A stretch of DNA of 64,000 bases from assembly GCF_003387615.1 (NCBI RefSeq), contig NZ_QUNS01000001.1, positions 186,001-250,000 of the forward strand. Reading direction: 5' to 3'. Shown here piece by piece: positions 34,100 through 43,564 of this stretch. A program made the translations under genes and the position numbers. Position 1 is the first letter of the stretch, and each line of letters opens with the position of its first letter. Under the pieces are notes generated by a model, which worked only from the letters and a program-made list of their open reading frames with translations, was not told the DNA's origin and searched no databases. This DNA comes from Tenacibaculum gallaicum (GTDB lineage Bacteria; Bacteroidota; Bacteroidia; Flavobacteriales; Flavobacteriaceae).

Positions 34100-35758
34100 C
34101 TACTGTAAAGTAGGTGAATAGTTTGTTGGATAATCGTCTGGTTTTGCTAAACCATTTTTACCTTCTGTAAAATTAGAACCATAAGTTACATCAATCGCTC
34201 CTAACATTTTGTTTGCCATTAATGCATATCCTCTTGATGTTAAATGAATTCCATCTAAACCAATTAAACCACCAGTAATTAAGCTTGTATTCATATTGTA
34301 CCTTCCAAACTCTAAACCACTCGTAGAAGCTTCTTGTAAAATTGCGTTAAAATCTACAAAAGCGTATCCTTTCGCCTCAGCAACTGTTTTAATAGTCTCA
34401 TTATACGCGTCAGTCGCAGTTTTAATTTCTACTTGTTCTTCCGGAGTTAATACCCACTTATCTTCTAAAGGTAATGTTACTCCTTCAGCTGAAAACTGAC
34501 CTGCTAAAGTAGCTGGTAACAACCCGCCACTTTGAGCTATTAAATCTGCTGCCGCTGCATTGTTAACTTTTCCTATGACAGCACTACTTGGCAATACTAA
34601 TAAGTCATTTTCTGTTGCCGATCTAGCTTTCCCATATTGCTTTCCTAATAATTGAGCTACCAATGGAGCTGCTGCTGCTGGTAACCCTAGAGATTCAACA
34701 AAAGGAACAAAAGTTGGACTCGCACTTAAATTGGTTGTTATTGCATTTGTTAAATCAGTTGCTTTTTCGTCTTCTACCACTACTGGACTAGCCCCTGTTT
34801 CAGAAAAAACAATCGCTCTCTCAGGTTCACCAGCACCTACATAAATTTGGTTAATTGCTCCATACACTGTATTTAACAAAGGTATTTGAGCCCCAAACTC
34901 TGCATTAGATGGATCTAATGGTGCATATGGTACAGTAGTAAAATGTGGTAAGCTTGTAATGTAAGGTAAGTTTGCTACTACTCCTTTAGCTCCTGTAGCT
35001 TCTAAAGCACTAATTATACCGTTAAAAACATTATTAAAAACTAATGGATTTGTTATATCATTTGCTCCATAAGTACTTGGATCTAAATTTCCTGTAGGAT
35101 TAGTGTCTGTAGGAGATTGATTAACACCTGTACCTCCTGATACAGCATAACCTAACACATCATTCCCTCCAATTTCAGACAACGTAAAAAACGTAGGTGC
35201 TTTTGCAACTGCATCTCCTATAACAGTTGCTGCTGCTGGATTTGTTGTCATTCTTCCAAAATACGGATTTAGCATCCCGTATCCTGCAAATGTTAAGTGA
35301 AAGCTTTTAGCTCCTGGTAATCCTATATTATTAAAACCAGTTGCAGTTGCAATAGATGTAGCTGCATTTGTTGTTGGTGTTTCATCTAAACGTGCTGGTC
35401 CTGAGCCATTAAAATAAAACCTTGGCTCTTGTATTATATTTCCTCCTAATACTAGTCCTCCTATATTATCATTCATTAATGGTTGTACAAATTCTCCTCC
35501 TCCAACTAAAGCAAATTTACTTGCTAAAGTATTCGGAAAAGAGTACTGCTGCCCTGCTTTAAACAAAGCTCCGTCAGTAAAACCGGCAGTAAAAGATGCT
35601 CCTATTGAAACATAATTAGAAAAGTCTGCACTTCCAGCCTGAAGTGCTACACTATTTTCTGCTTCGCTTTTAATTTCTGTTAGTGTATTGTCTACATCAC
35701 AGGCAGTAAAACCTAAAAATAATGCAGACAAAAAAGTATATTTAATTGTATTTTTCAT
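34100..35758 (-). CDS. SGNH/GDSL hydrolase lipoprotein
   Basis: 552 aa with a lipoprotein signal (lipobox FTAC, Cys20). SGNH-fold blocks can be read: block I YVSIGASFTAGFTD (nucleophile Ser in G-x-S), block III EIGGNDVLGYA, and block V DGIHLTSRGYALMA with the catalytic Asp-x-x-His. The block spacing is stretched by long insertions. It is an esterase or lipase acting at the cell surface. The TonB receptor gene ends ten bases before it, so the pair is one operon: the hydrolase could process what the receptor imports (inference). Confidence 0.87.
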   Translation of the reverse strand: MKNTIKYTFLSALFLGFTACDVDNTLTEIKSEAENSVALQAGSADFSNYVSIGASFTAGFTDGALFKAGQQYSFPNTLASKFALVGGGEFVQPLMNDNIGGLVLGGNIIQEPRFYFNGSGPARLDETPTTNAATSIATATGFNNIGLPGAKSFHLTFAGYGMLNPYFGRMTTNPAAATVIGDAVAKAPTFFTLSEIGGNDVLGYAVSGGTGVNQSPTDTNPTGNLDPSTYGANDITNPLVFNNVFNGIISALEATGAKGVVANLPYITSLPHFTTVPYAPLDPSNAEFGAQIPLLNTVYGAINQIYVGAGEPERAIVFSETGASPVVVEDEKATDLTNAITTNLSASPTFVPFVESLGLPAAAAPLVAQLLGKQYGKARSATENDLLVLPSSAVIGKVNNAAAADLIAQSGGLLPATLAGQFSAEGVTLPLEDKWVLTPEEQVEIKTATDAYNETIKTVAEAKGYAFVDFNAILQEASTSGLEFGRYNMNTSLITGGLIGLDGIHLTSRGYALMANKMLGAIDVTYGSNFTEGKNGLAKPDDYPTNYSPTLQ

Positions 35759-35768
35759 TGTTTCTTTT

Positions 35769-38459
35769 TTAGTTGTTGATAGTCCAAGAAATATAGTACT
35801 GAGAACCTACAGCTCCCACTCCAGGTGCACTTAAATATTCTTTTCCTGTTAAATTAGACCCTCCTACTTTAAACACTGATTTAATTGAAGGTACTGAATA
35901 ATTAACTTGAGCATCAAGAACAGTTCTTTCTTCTACAGTTCCTTCTAAGAAGGTAGACTGCCAGTAAAACTCATCTTGCCAACGAGCACTAATATTGAAC
36001 CCAAAGTTTTCAAACAAATTAGGGTGTCCAAACTGCATTTTAACTTTGTGCTCGGGTGTATTAAACCCAGCTTCAAAATCAGGATCAGCAGCTTGATCAA
36101 AATCAAATTTAGACCATGTATAATTTAGTCCAACATCAAATCCATTAAATATCTTTGTGTTTAACCCTAAACCTAGCCCATAAGAATCTACATCAACTGT
36201 TGAATTCGTTTTTACACTAAATGTTCTTACTAAGTCTCTATTGGTTAAGTTATTCACAGTTACTGGTATATTTGGATCTACCAATACAACCACATCTTTG
36301 TTAGAAATAAAGTCAGAGTACATGTTATAATACGTGCTAAAATCAATAGATAGTTTATTTTCTCCTAACGGAACTGCTGCACGATACCCAACTTCAAAAG
36401 ATTTTACTTTTTCTGGTTCTACAAGGTCTGTTGTTGCTAACGTAGGGTTTCCATTTGCTATAGAACTAGCAGAATACCCTCTATCAAACACATCTTGACC
36501 TGTTAAAACAAAGCTTCCTGTTGTTGTCTCTGCATTAGCTGAAAAACGTCCAATATTATCTGGAGCTGTTCCTAAAATGAATCCTGCACCAGTAGCTAAT
36601 CCGATGTATTGATCTTGCGTAGTTGGATTACGGAAACCAGTTTGAAAAGATGCTCTAAAGTTATGATTCTTGTTCTCTCCTGCTGCATAGGCTAGTGAAA
36701 TTCTTGGTGTAACGTTTCCGTCAAAATTATCTGATTTGTCATAACGTAAAGATCCAGTAAACTTTAAACGATCATCCATCATTTTCTTTTGAATCTGAGT
36801 GTACATTCCATACTCTCCATATTTAATAGGCCCATCACTATCGGTATAAATAGTTCCAAAAGAATTAAGCTTGTACTGTCTGTAAGAACCTCCTACTTGA
36901 ACTTCTGCCCAATCAATATAATCACGTAAATTCAAGTTTGCATCAGCATGGTAATAACTTGTATTATCTCTAAATTTAGACCCTGTCATCAAGTCTGGAT
37001 CAGCTGTTACCTCATTAAATAATCTTGTAAACTCTGCTGAACCTGGTTCTGGTCTTCCTATATCAGCTACTTGTCTAGCGATTGCATGAGAACCATGCAT
37101 TAAGTAAGCTCCTGCATATTCCTGAAACCAAACACTGTTAGGTTTCCATTTACCATTCATATTTATTGCAGCAAAACGAGTATCGTAAGAGTCTCCTGCA
37201 TCTTCACCTGCATAATATCCTCTAACAAAGAAGTTTTTACCTCTTACTTCTAATTTATGTTGTTCCATAAAGAAGTTCGCTAAATTATAACGGTTTTGTC
37301 CTTGATAAATCGTGTTACCAGTACCGTATTTAGAGTTCCAAATAATTTCAACACGATCATTTCCTAATGGGCGATAATGTATAGCTCCATTAAATTTTAC
37401 ACTTTTAGCTTCGTTAGACATTAAGTCTACTTCTCTATACCCTGTTCTACTTACCTTTCCTACAGCTCCACCTAAATCAACCGATACTTCATCTCCATAT
37501 ACATTAGCTCCATCATAATTTGGGTCATCAGCATGACTCATACCTGGAATATAGCTTCCACCAATACCTGTTGTATTTCTATAATCAGTTGCATGCCACT
37601 CTTCACCTTTTAAATATGAAAAACTAGCTTTAACAGCAAAATAATCATCAAAAGCATGTGCCATTTTAATCGTAGCATCATAATAACCATTATCTCCTGC
37701 TGCTTCTTGGCTTGTTAAGCCTGCTTTTAAACCAACACTAATACCCTGCTCATTAAATGGGTTCTCACTACGCATTAACATAATACCATTAAATGCATTG
37801 GCTCCATATAAAGCAGAAGCTGCTCCTGGTAAAATCTCAACACTTTTCACATCTACTTCAGAAATACCTAAAAGGTTTCCAATTGCGAAGTTTAATGCAG
37901 GTGAAGCATTATCCATCCCATCCACTAACTGAACAAAACGCTCATTCCCAAAAGTCGCAAAACCACGTGTATTAACTGTTTTAAAAGTTAACCCCCCTGA
38001 GTTTACATCAACTCCTTTTAAGTTTTCTAACCCATCATAATATGAAGCTGAAGCTGTATTTTTAATCGCTCTAGAGTCAAAACGTTCAATTGTTACTGGT
38101 GATTCCATAACACGTTCTGGAGTTCTTGAAGCTGATACAACTACTTCATCTAAAGATGTTGCGTTTTCCGTTAAGCTAACCTCAACGACTTGGTTGTTTT
38201 TTGTTATTTCAACTTTTTTTGTTTGATACCCTAAAGAAGAAATTTCAATGGTAAACGGTGGGATATCTGTTACCGTCATTGTAAACTTACCATCAAAATC
38301 AGTAGATGTTCCTACTGCTTTTCTCGAAACTTTAATGTTTGCTCCTGGTAATGGTCCTCCAAGGGAAGCATCATTAACCGTACCTGTAAAGGTAGTTTGA
38401 GCAACCATCATTGCTGTACCAAATAGCACAAATGCAACAAGTAATAGTTTTTTCATCAT
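35769..38459 (-). CDS. TonB-dependent outer membrane receptor with CarboxypepD_reg-like domain
   Basis: 896 aa. Signal peptide (1-20, ends VAQ), then a carboxypeptidase-regulatory-like domain (about 22-108, FTGTVNDASLGGPLPGANIK), a plug (about 115-235, ESPVTIERFDSRAIKNTASA; ALYGANAFNGIM) and a 22-strand-type barrel ending in YYISWTINN. It is shorter than SusC and there is no SusD partner; the partner is the SGNH lipoprotein gene downstream. It would bind and import a substrate with TonB-ExbBD energy. The substrate is not determinable, though the SGNH neighbour suggests an ester or lipid. Confidence 0.92.
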   Translation of the reverse strand: MMKKLLLVAFVLFGTAMMVAQTTFTGTVNDASLGGPLPGANIKVSRKAVGTSTDFDGKFTMTVTDIPPFTIEISSLGYQTKKVEITKNNQVVEVSLTENATSLDEVVVSASRTPERVMESPVTIERFDSRAIKNTASASYYDGLENLKGVDVNSGGLTFKTVNTRGFATFGNERFVQLVDGMDNASPALNFAIGNLLGISEVDVKSVEILPGAASALYGANAFNGIMLMRSENPFNEQGISVGLKAGLTSQEAAGDNGYYDATIKMAHAFDDYFAVKASFSYLKGEEWHATDYRNTTGIGGSYIPGMSHADDPNYDGANVYGDEVSVDLGGAVGKVSRTGYREVDLMSNEAKSVKFNGAIHYRPLGNDRVEIIWNSKYGTGNTIYQGQNRYNLANFFMEQHKLEVRGKNFFVRGYYAGEDAGDSYDTRFAAINMNGKWKPNSVWFQEYAGAYLMHGSHAIARQVADIGRPEPGSAEFTRLFNEVTADPDLMTGSKFRDNTSYYHADANLNLRDYIDWAEVQVGGSYRQYKLNSFGTIYTDSDGPIKYGEYGMYTQIQKKMMDDRLKFTGSLRYDKSDNFDGNVTPRISLAYAAGENKNHNFRASFQTGFRNPTTQDQYIGLATGAGFILGTAPDNIGRFSANAETTTGSFVLTGQDVFDRGYSASSIANGNPTLATTDLVEPEKVKSFEVGYRAAVPLGENKLSIDFSTYYNMYSDFISNKDVVVLVDPNIPVTVNNLTNRDLVRTFSVKTNSTVDVDSYGLGLGLNTKIFNGFDVGLNYTWSKFDFDQAADPDFEAGFNTPEHKVKMQFGHPNLFENFGFNISARWQDEFYWQSTFLEGTVEERTVLDAQVNYSVPSIKSVFKVGGSNLTGKEYLSAPGVGAVGSQYYISWTINN

Positions 38460-38625
38460 AATGTAAAATAATTTGTTAACTGTAGTGCAAAATACAATTT
38501 TTTTTCATTTGCGAAATATTTACCCTGTTTTTTTGTAATTATACCAATTATAAAGAGAAAAACTTACCAAAAACTAATTTTAGCTTTTATTTATTAATTT
38601 ATTATTTATCATCTTATACAAATTG

Positions 38626-38633
38626 TATTTTTG
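38626..38633 (+). promoter_or_regulatory. -7 element of ribF
   Basis: TATTTTTG, full match, 20 bases before the TTG start codon at 38653. This rules out the longer open frame upstream as coding. Confidence 0.55.
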
Positions 38634-38652
38634 CCTAAATTTATTAGTAGCC

Positions 38653-39591
38653 TTGGAAATTATACATTCTATTTTTGACCTTACTCCTTCTCAAAAAACA
38701 ATGGTAACCATTGGTACGTTTGATGGAGTACATATTGGGCATCAAAAAATTATAGAGAAACTGGTTAGTGAAGCAAGGGCTAGCAATAAAAAATCCGTCT
38801 TGCTAACATTTTTTCCTCACCCAAGAATGGTGCTACAAAAAGATGTTTCCATAAAACTAATAAATACTATAAATGAAAGAGCGCAACACCTTGAAAAATT
38901 AGGATTAGATTATTTAATCATTCATCCTTTTAGTAGAGAGTTTTCAAGACTAACCGCTTTAGATTTTGTCCGTGACATTTTAGTAAATCAACTAAACATT
39001 TCTAAACTTATTATTGGCTACGATCATCATTTTGGAAAAAATAGAGAAGGTAATATTGAGCAATTAACAGAGTATTCTCACTTATATGATTTTATAGTTG
39101 AAGAAATTCCTGCTCAAGATATTGATGAAGTATCCGTTAGCTCTACAAAAATTAGAAAAGCACTTGCTAATGGACATTTAAAAACTGCTAATAATTATTT
39201 AGGATATAACTTTTCTCTTACTGGAAAAGTTGTAAACGGAAAACAGTTAGGCGGAAAAATAGGGTTTCCTACAGCAAACATTGACATACGTGAAGATTAC
39301 AAATTAATTCCTAAAACAGGTGTTTATATAGTAAAATCTATTATTGATAATACTGCTGTTTATGGAATGATGAATATTGGTAATCGACCAACCGTTGATG
39401 GTAAACACCAAACAATTGAAGTACATTATTTCAATTTTAACCAAAACCTGTATGGTAAAGAGTTAACTATTGAACTAATTTACTACTTAAGAGATGAACA
39501 AAAGTTCGATTCTGTTTCTGGCTTAATTTCTCAATTAAAAAAAGACCAGCAAAATTCAATGCTTTTTTTAAAAAGTTACGCCAAACTCTAA
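38653..39591 (+). CDS. ribF: Bifunctional riboflavin kinase / FAD synthetase
   Basis: 312 aa. It makes FMN and then FAD from riboflavin. The N-terminal FAD synthetase domain has TIGTFDGVHIGHQKI (nucleotidyltransferase G-x-F-D-G-x-H-x-G-H) and ISKLIIGYDHHFGKNREG; the VSSTKIRKAL segment carries the second motif. The C-terminal riboflavin kinase domain has GKQLGGKIGFPTANI and GMMNIGNRPT. The start is taken as TTG at 38653 (EIIHSIFDL), since a -7 box lies just upstream at 38626. It is divergent from the TonB receptor gene. Confidence 0.94.
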   Translation: MEIIHSIFDLTPSQKTMVTIGTFDGVHIGHQKIIEKLVSEARASNKKSVLLTFFPHPRMVLQKDVSIKLINTINERAQHLEKLGLDYLIIHPFSREFSRLTALDFVRDILVNQLNISKLIIGYDHHFGKNREGNIEQLTEYSHLYDFIVEEIPAQDIDEVSVSSTKIRKALANGHLKTANNYLGYNFSLTGKVVNGKQLGGKIGFPTANIDIREDYKLIPKTGVYIVKSIIDNTAVYGMMNIGNRPTVDGKHQTIEVHYFNFNQNLYGKELTIELIYYLRDEQKFDSVSGLISQLKKDQQNSMLFLKSYAKL

Positions 39592-39684
39592 CCTTAAAAT
39601 CATACTCAAAGCCCCCCGGTTTCAAATAGCTTTAGAATTAGTATTATTGACGTAACTACATACAAAGTTAATTTTTTTAAAACC

Positions 39685-39712
39685 TACATAATGACGTACT
39701 TGTCATTATGTA
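39685..39712. promoter_or_regulatory. Perfect 11-bp inverted repeat, probable operator of the XRE regulator
   Basis: TACATAATGAC-N6-GTCATTATGTA, with the spacer GTACTT. It ends 35 bases before the XRE start at 39748, overlapping or abutting a TATGTTTT -7-like box (39718-39725). Perfect dyad symmetry over 22 paired bases in an intergenic region is far beyond chance. Confidence 0.75.
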
Positions 39713-39747
39713 TTTCATATGTTTTTAAGATTTTGTATCGAAAAAGA

Positions 39748-39975
39748 ATGATGCTGTCAAAAAATGAGGTAACCTTAAAAAAGGTAGCCCTTTGTGTAAA
39801 AACTTTAAGAGAAGAGTATCATATTACTTCAAATGAGTTTTATATTGATACTGGAATACATTTGGCAAGAATAGAACAAGGAAAAACAAATGTCACTATT
39901 ACTACTCTTCAGAAAATATGTGATTATTTCAACATTACTTTATCAGACTTCTTTATGATGCTTGAAGAAATTTAG
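39748..39975 (+). CDS. Small XRE-family HTH regulator
   Basis: 75 aa from ATG 39748 (a second ATG at 39751 is equally possible). It is a single Cro/C1-type helix-turn-helix: KVALCVKTLREEYHITSNEF, then IDTGIHLARIEQGKTNVTI, and ITTLQKICDYFNITLSDFF. No sensor domain, so it likely acts as a stand-alone dimer. The long perfect palindrome 36 bases upstream is the natural autoregulatory site. Such proteins in Bacteroidota are near house-keeping genes without a known function; the targets outside this locus are unknown. Confidence 0.85.
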   Translation: MMLSKNEVTLKKVALCVKTLREEYHITSNEFYIDTGIHLARIEQGKTNVTITTLQKICDYFNITLSDFFMMLEEI

Positions 39976-39988
39976 TATACAAAACACA

Positions 39989-40019
39989 TTGCTTAAGTCT
40001 ATAGCTTCTTTTATCTTTG
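39989..40019 (+). promoter_or_regulatory. Promoter of serS
   Basis: -33 TTG (39989-39991), 20-base spacer, -7 TATCTTTG (40012-40019). The leader to ATG 40042 is about 20 bases. Confidence 0.7.
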
Positions 40020-40041
40020 CTTTTCTTAAAAAATTAAAAAG

Positions 40042-41316
40042 ATGTTACAGGTTCAGTTTATTAGAGAAAACAAACAAACTGTTTTAGACGGATTGGCAAA
40101 ACGTAATTTTGCTAATGCAGAAACAATTATTGAAGAAGTATTAACTGCTGATGAAACGCGTAGAACTACACAAGTTTCTTTAGATACTATTTTAGCTGAA
40201 TCGAACAAAATATCCAAAGAAATTGGAGGTCTTTTTAAGTCTGGAAAAGCTGAAGAAGCAAACCAACTTAAAGCAAAAACAGGTGAGTTAAAAGAGCAAT
40301 CTAAACAATTAACAGAAGAGTTAAATTCTGCTTCAGACAAATTGAACGAGTTATTGTATCAAATACCTAATGTTCCTCATCCTTCAGTAAAAAAAGGAAA
40401 AAATGAAGAAGATAATGAAGAGGTTTTTAAAGAAGGGGTTGTTCCTGAGTTAGGAAAAAATGCACTACCTCACTGGGAGTTAGCGAAGAAATACGATATT
40501 ATTGATTTTGATTTAGGAGCAAAAATTTCGGGTGCTGGTTTTCCTGTATACAAAGGTAAAGGAGCTCGTTTACAACGTGCTTTAATCAACTATTTTTTAG
40601 ACAAAAACACCGCTGCTGGATATAACGAAGTACAGGTTCCTCATTTAGTAAATGAAGCTTCTGGTTTTGGTACTGGACAATTACCTGACAAAGAAGGACA
40701 AATGTACCATGTAACTGGTGATGATTTATATTTAATTCCAACAGCTGAAGTTCCTATAACCAATATGTTTAGAGGTAATTTGGTAAAAGAAGCTGATTTA
40801 CCAATTACTGTAACGGGGTATACACCTTGCTTTCGTCGTGAAGCGGGTAGTTACGGAGCACATGTTCGTGGATTAAATCGTTTACACCAATTTGATAAGG
40901 TTGAAATTGTTCGTGTTGAACATCCTGATAATTCATACAATGCTTTAAACGGAATGGTAGACCACATCAAAGAAATTTTACGTGAATTAAAATTACCGTA
41001 TCGTATTTTACGTTTGTGTGGTGGAGACACTGGTTTTACTTCTGCCTTAACATTCGATTTTGAATTGTATTCTACAGCGCAAGAACGTTGGCTAGAAATT
41101 AGTTCTGCTTCAAATTTTGAAACGTTTCAGGCAAACCGCTTAAAGTTACGTTTTAAGAATAAAGAAGGTAAAAGTCAATTAGTACATACACTAAATGGAA
41201 GTTCATTAGCCTTACCTCGTGTATTAGCTGGTATTTTAGAAAACTACCAAACTGAGAATGGAATTAAAATTCCTGAAGTATTAGTTCCTTACTGTGGTTT
41301 TGATATGATTGATTAA
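40042..41316 (+). CDS. serS: Serine--tRNA ligase
   Basis: 424 aa class II synthetase charging tRNA-Ser. An N-terminal antiparallel coiled coil (about 30-105) reaches the tRNA long variable arm. Motif 2 is TPCFRREAGSYGAHVRGLNR (about 255-274), and motif 3 is LNGSSLALPRVLAGILENYQ. The promoter fits the Bacteroidota consensus and a terminator follows, so it is a single-gene unit. Confidence 0.97.
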   Translation: MLQVQFIRENKQTVLDGLAKRNFANAETIIEEVLTADETRRTTQVSLDTILAESNKISKEIGGLFKSGKAEEANQLKAKTGELKEQSKQLTEELNSASDKLNELLYQIPNVPHPSVKKGKNEEDNEEVFKEGVVPELGKNALPHWELAKKYDIIDFDLGAKISGAGFPVYKGKGARLQRALINYFLDKNTAAGYNEVQVPHLVNEASGFGTGQLPDKEGQMYHVTGDDLYLIPTAEVPITNMFRGNLVKEADLPITVTGYTPCFRREAGSYGAHVRGLNRLHQFDKVEIVRVEHPDNSYNALNGMVDHIKEILRELKLPYRILRLCGGDTGFTSALTFDFELYSTAQERWLEISSASNFETFQANRLKLRFKNKEGKSQLVHTLNGSSLALPRVLAGILENYQTENGIKIPEVLVPYCGFDMID

Positions 41317-41340
41317 TCAACCTTCAATATAAAAAATGAA

Positions 41341-41377
41341 AAAACCCCAAGCCTCAATTACGACGCTTGGGATTTTT
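41341..41377 (+). terminator. Terminator of serS
   Basis: Seven-bp GC-rich stem CCCAAGC / GCTTGGG with 12-base loop, preceded by A4 and followed by a TTTTT run. Confidence 0.75.
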
Positions 41378-41408
41378 AATTAATCAATCCCCATTGAAAA
41401 AAATATGT

Positions 41409-41552
41409 TTAGTTGGCAACTACTGCTACCATTAATCTCTTGTATTTATTCATTTCTAACAAAGCTTCAAAATATTGAGGTATTTGACCTTTTCTCATAA
41501 ACTCATTTGCATTCTGCTTTGCTATTTCATATTGTGTCGTAAAATTCCTCAT
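41409..41552 (-). CDS. Small basic protein of 47 aa, unrecognised
   Basis: An uninterrupted 47-codon frame from ATG 41552 to TAA 41409 with strongly protein-like content: MRNFTTQYEIAKQNANEFMR, then a KGQIPQYFEALLEMNKYKR segment and a hydrophobic end RLMVAVVAN. It is predicted almost wholly alpha-helical, amphipathic and basic. It sits alone between the serS terminator and the TPR gene on the opposite strand; no other gene occupies this 400-base gap. The codon pattern is consistent with the genome's. The function is unknown. Confidence 0.55.
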   Translation of the reverse strand: MRNFTTQYEIAKQNANEFMRKGQIPQYFEALLEMNKYKRLMVAVVAN

Positions 41553-41661
41553 AGTTTACACTGTTTAGTTGTTTTAGTAATAAGACAAAGTTCGTGCCAA
41601 AATGTTACACTACTATTTAAAAAAGCACCTCTTTTAATAGTATTTTAACAATTTTGTTCTG

Positions 41662-41669
41662 TATTTTTG
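41662..41669 (+). promoter_or_regulatory. -7 element and leader hairpin of the TPR gene
   Basis: TATTTTTG at 41662-41669, followed in the leader by a small hairpin CCGCTA-T-TAGCGG (41680-41692), then about 38 bases to the ATG at 41731. Confidence 0.45.
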
Positions 41670-41730
41670 GTAGATGAAACCGCTATTAGCGGAATTAAGT
41701 ATAAAGTAAAACGCTTAAACTTATCCAAAA

Positions 41731-43506
41731 ATGAAGAAAATCATTATTCTATTTAATTTACTGGTTTTAAGCTTGTTTTGTCACGCACAACAAAACGAAT
41801 TTATTATTGCTGAAAATTATTTTAGAAATAATGAATATGAAAAAGCAATTCAATTATACAAAAGGTTATACGATCAAAGCCCGTATAACACAAACTATTT
41901 AAAAAAACTAATTACTTGCTATCAAGAAACAGAACAATTTACTGCTGCTGAAAATTTACTCACTCAAAAACTAAAAGAAAAACCTAACTTATCTTATCTA
42001 TATGTAATTCTTGGTCATAATTTTGAACGCCAAGAAAAAATTGAAGAAGCTAATAGCTACTACCAAAAAGCAATTGAATCCATCAACAAGAAAGCAAATT
42101 ACGGTTCTTTAATAGCTGGATTATTTAAAAACTATAGCAAATTAGATTTGGCCATTGAGGCTTTTAATAAAATAATGGAAGTTAATCCAAAAGCTAACTA
42201 TGGATTTCAATTAGCACAGATTTATGGTGAAAAAGGAGATTTTGAACAAATGTTCAAATCCTATATTGATTTGGTTGATAAAAACGAAGGCTACCTCAAC
42301 AATGTTAAACGCTATGCAGGTAAATATTTAACGGATGATAGCGAAGATCAAAACAATATTTTATTTAGAAAAGCACTATTACGAAAGTCTATCAGTAATC
42401 CCAAAGATATTTGGAACGACTTACTTTCTTGGTTATTTATCAGGCAAAAACAATACAACAAAGCACTTATTCAAAACAAAGCGCTACTTGCTAGAGATCC
42501 TGATAATTTAGGTAAAATTAATGATTTAGGTAAAATAGCTCTTGAAAACAAAGATTATGAAACTGCTAAAGAGTGTTTTGATCTTATTATTGAAAAAACT
42601 AATTATCCTAGAGACAAGTTTAAAGCAATAAACAACAACTTAAAAATAGCGATTGACACAAAACAACCTGATGTAGATGAACGTTTTAATTCCATCTTCA
42701 AAGAGTATGGAATTAATTCTAAAACTCTTTTCACACAGGTAGAATATGCCAATTACTTAACTTTTACAAAGAACAATCCAAAAGAAGCATCTGTTATTTT
42801 AAAAAATGCATTAAACTTTACCAATTCAAAGTTTATAAAAGCTACTATAAAACTTAAACTTGGTGATATTTTTGTTTATATGGGTAAATTTAACAAGGGA
42901 TTAATTTACTTTTCTCAAGTTCAAACACTGTTCAAAAATCATTATATAGGTCAAGAAGCCCGCTTTAAAGTAGCACAAGCTTCCTACTTTAAATATGATT
43001 TTACTTGGGCAAAGGCTCAATTAAAAATTTTAAAAGGATCAGCAACACAACTCATTGCTAACGATGCTGCTGATTTGTTCTTAACAATTTCAGATAACCA
43101 ACCTAAAGACAGTATTGGTACTGGTTTAAAAGAATATGCCAAGGCTGATTTATTAGCTTATCAAAATAAAAATGATGAAGCAATTGCTATTTTAAACGAT
43201 ATAATTGCTAATTATAGGGGACAGTCTATTGAAGATGAAGCGTTATTTAAACAAGCTCAATTATTTATTGAAAAGAAACAATATGACGAAGCTATTGTAA
43301 ACTATAGTAAAATAATAGCCTTAGATAAGAAAGGAATTTATATTGACGATGTATATTATAATATGGCTGAATTATACAACAGTGAATTAAATAATCTAGA
43401 AAAGGCTAAAGAATACTATCAAAAGATTATTTTTGACCACCCATCGAGTATCTATTTAGTAGACGCTCGAAAAAAGTTTAGAAAATTAAGAGGAGACGAT
43501 ATTTAA
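41731..43506 (+). CDS. Exported tetratricopeptide-repeat protein
   Basis: 591 aa with a signal peptide (about 1-19, ends CHAQ). TPR and Sel1-like helices run the whole length, e.g. AENYFRNNEYEKAIQLYKRL, YVILGHNFERQEKIEEANSY and YYNMAELYNSELNNLEKAKE near the end. TPR arrays bind other proteins; such periplasmic proteins often serve the envelope-assembly machinery in Bacteroidota. No catalytic domain is seen. It is the first gene of a run continuing through DUF4286, the beta-lactamase and rsmA, though the 58-base gap before DUF4286 leaves a promoter possible. Confidence 0.85.
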   Translation: MKKIIILFNLLVLSLFCHAQQNEFIIAENYFRNNEYEKAIQLYKRLYDQSPYNTNYLKKLITCYQETEQFTAAENLLTQKLKEKPNLSYLYVILGHNFERQEKIEEANSYYQKAIESINKKANYGSLIAGLFKNYSKLDLAIEAFNKIMEVNPKANYGFQLAQIYGEKGDFEQMFKSYIDLVDKNEGYLNNVKRYAGKYLTDDSEDQNNILFRKALLRKSISNPKDIWNDLLSWLFIRQKQYNKALIQNKALLARDPDNLGKINDLGKIALENKDYETAKECFDLIIEKTNYPRDKFKAINNNLKIAIDTKQPDVDERFNSIFKEYGINSKTLFTQVEYANYLTFTKNNPKEASVILKNALNFTNSKFIKATIKLKLGDIFVYMGKFNKGLIYFSQVQTLFKNHYIGQEARFKVAQASYFKYDFTWAKAQLKILKGSATQLIANDAADLFLTISDNQPKDSIGTGLKEYAKADLLAYQNKNDEAIAILNDIIANYRGQSIEDEALFKQAQLFIEKKQYDEAIVNYSKIIALDKKGIYIDDVYYNMAELYNSELNNLEKAKEYYQKIIFDHPSSIYLVDARKKFRKLRGDDI

Positions 43507-43564
43507 TAAGTCAATTTGAAAGTTTGAAGATGTTTTTATTACTTCATTTTTAAAATTAAAAACT

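Noticed and set aside
38623..38652. A ribF start at 38623
   Set aside because: It lies within the -7 promoter element TATTTTTG, so it would not be on the transcript.
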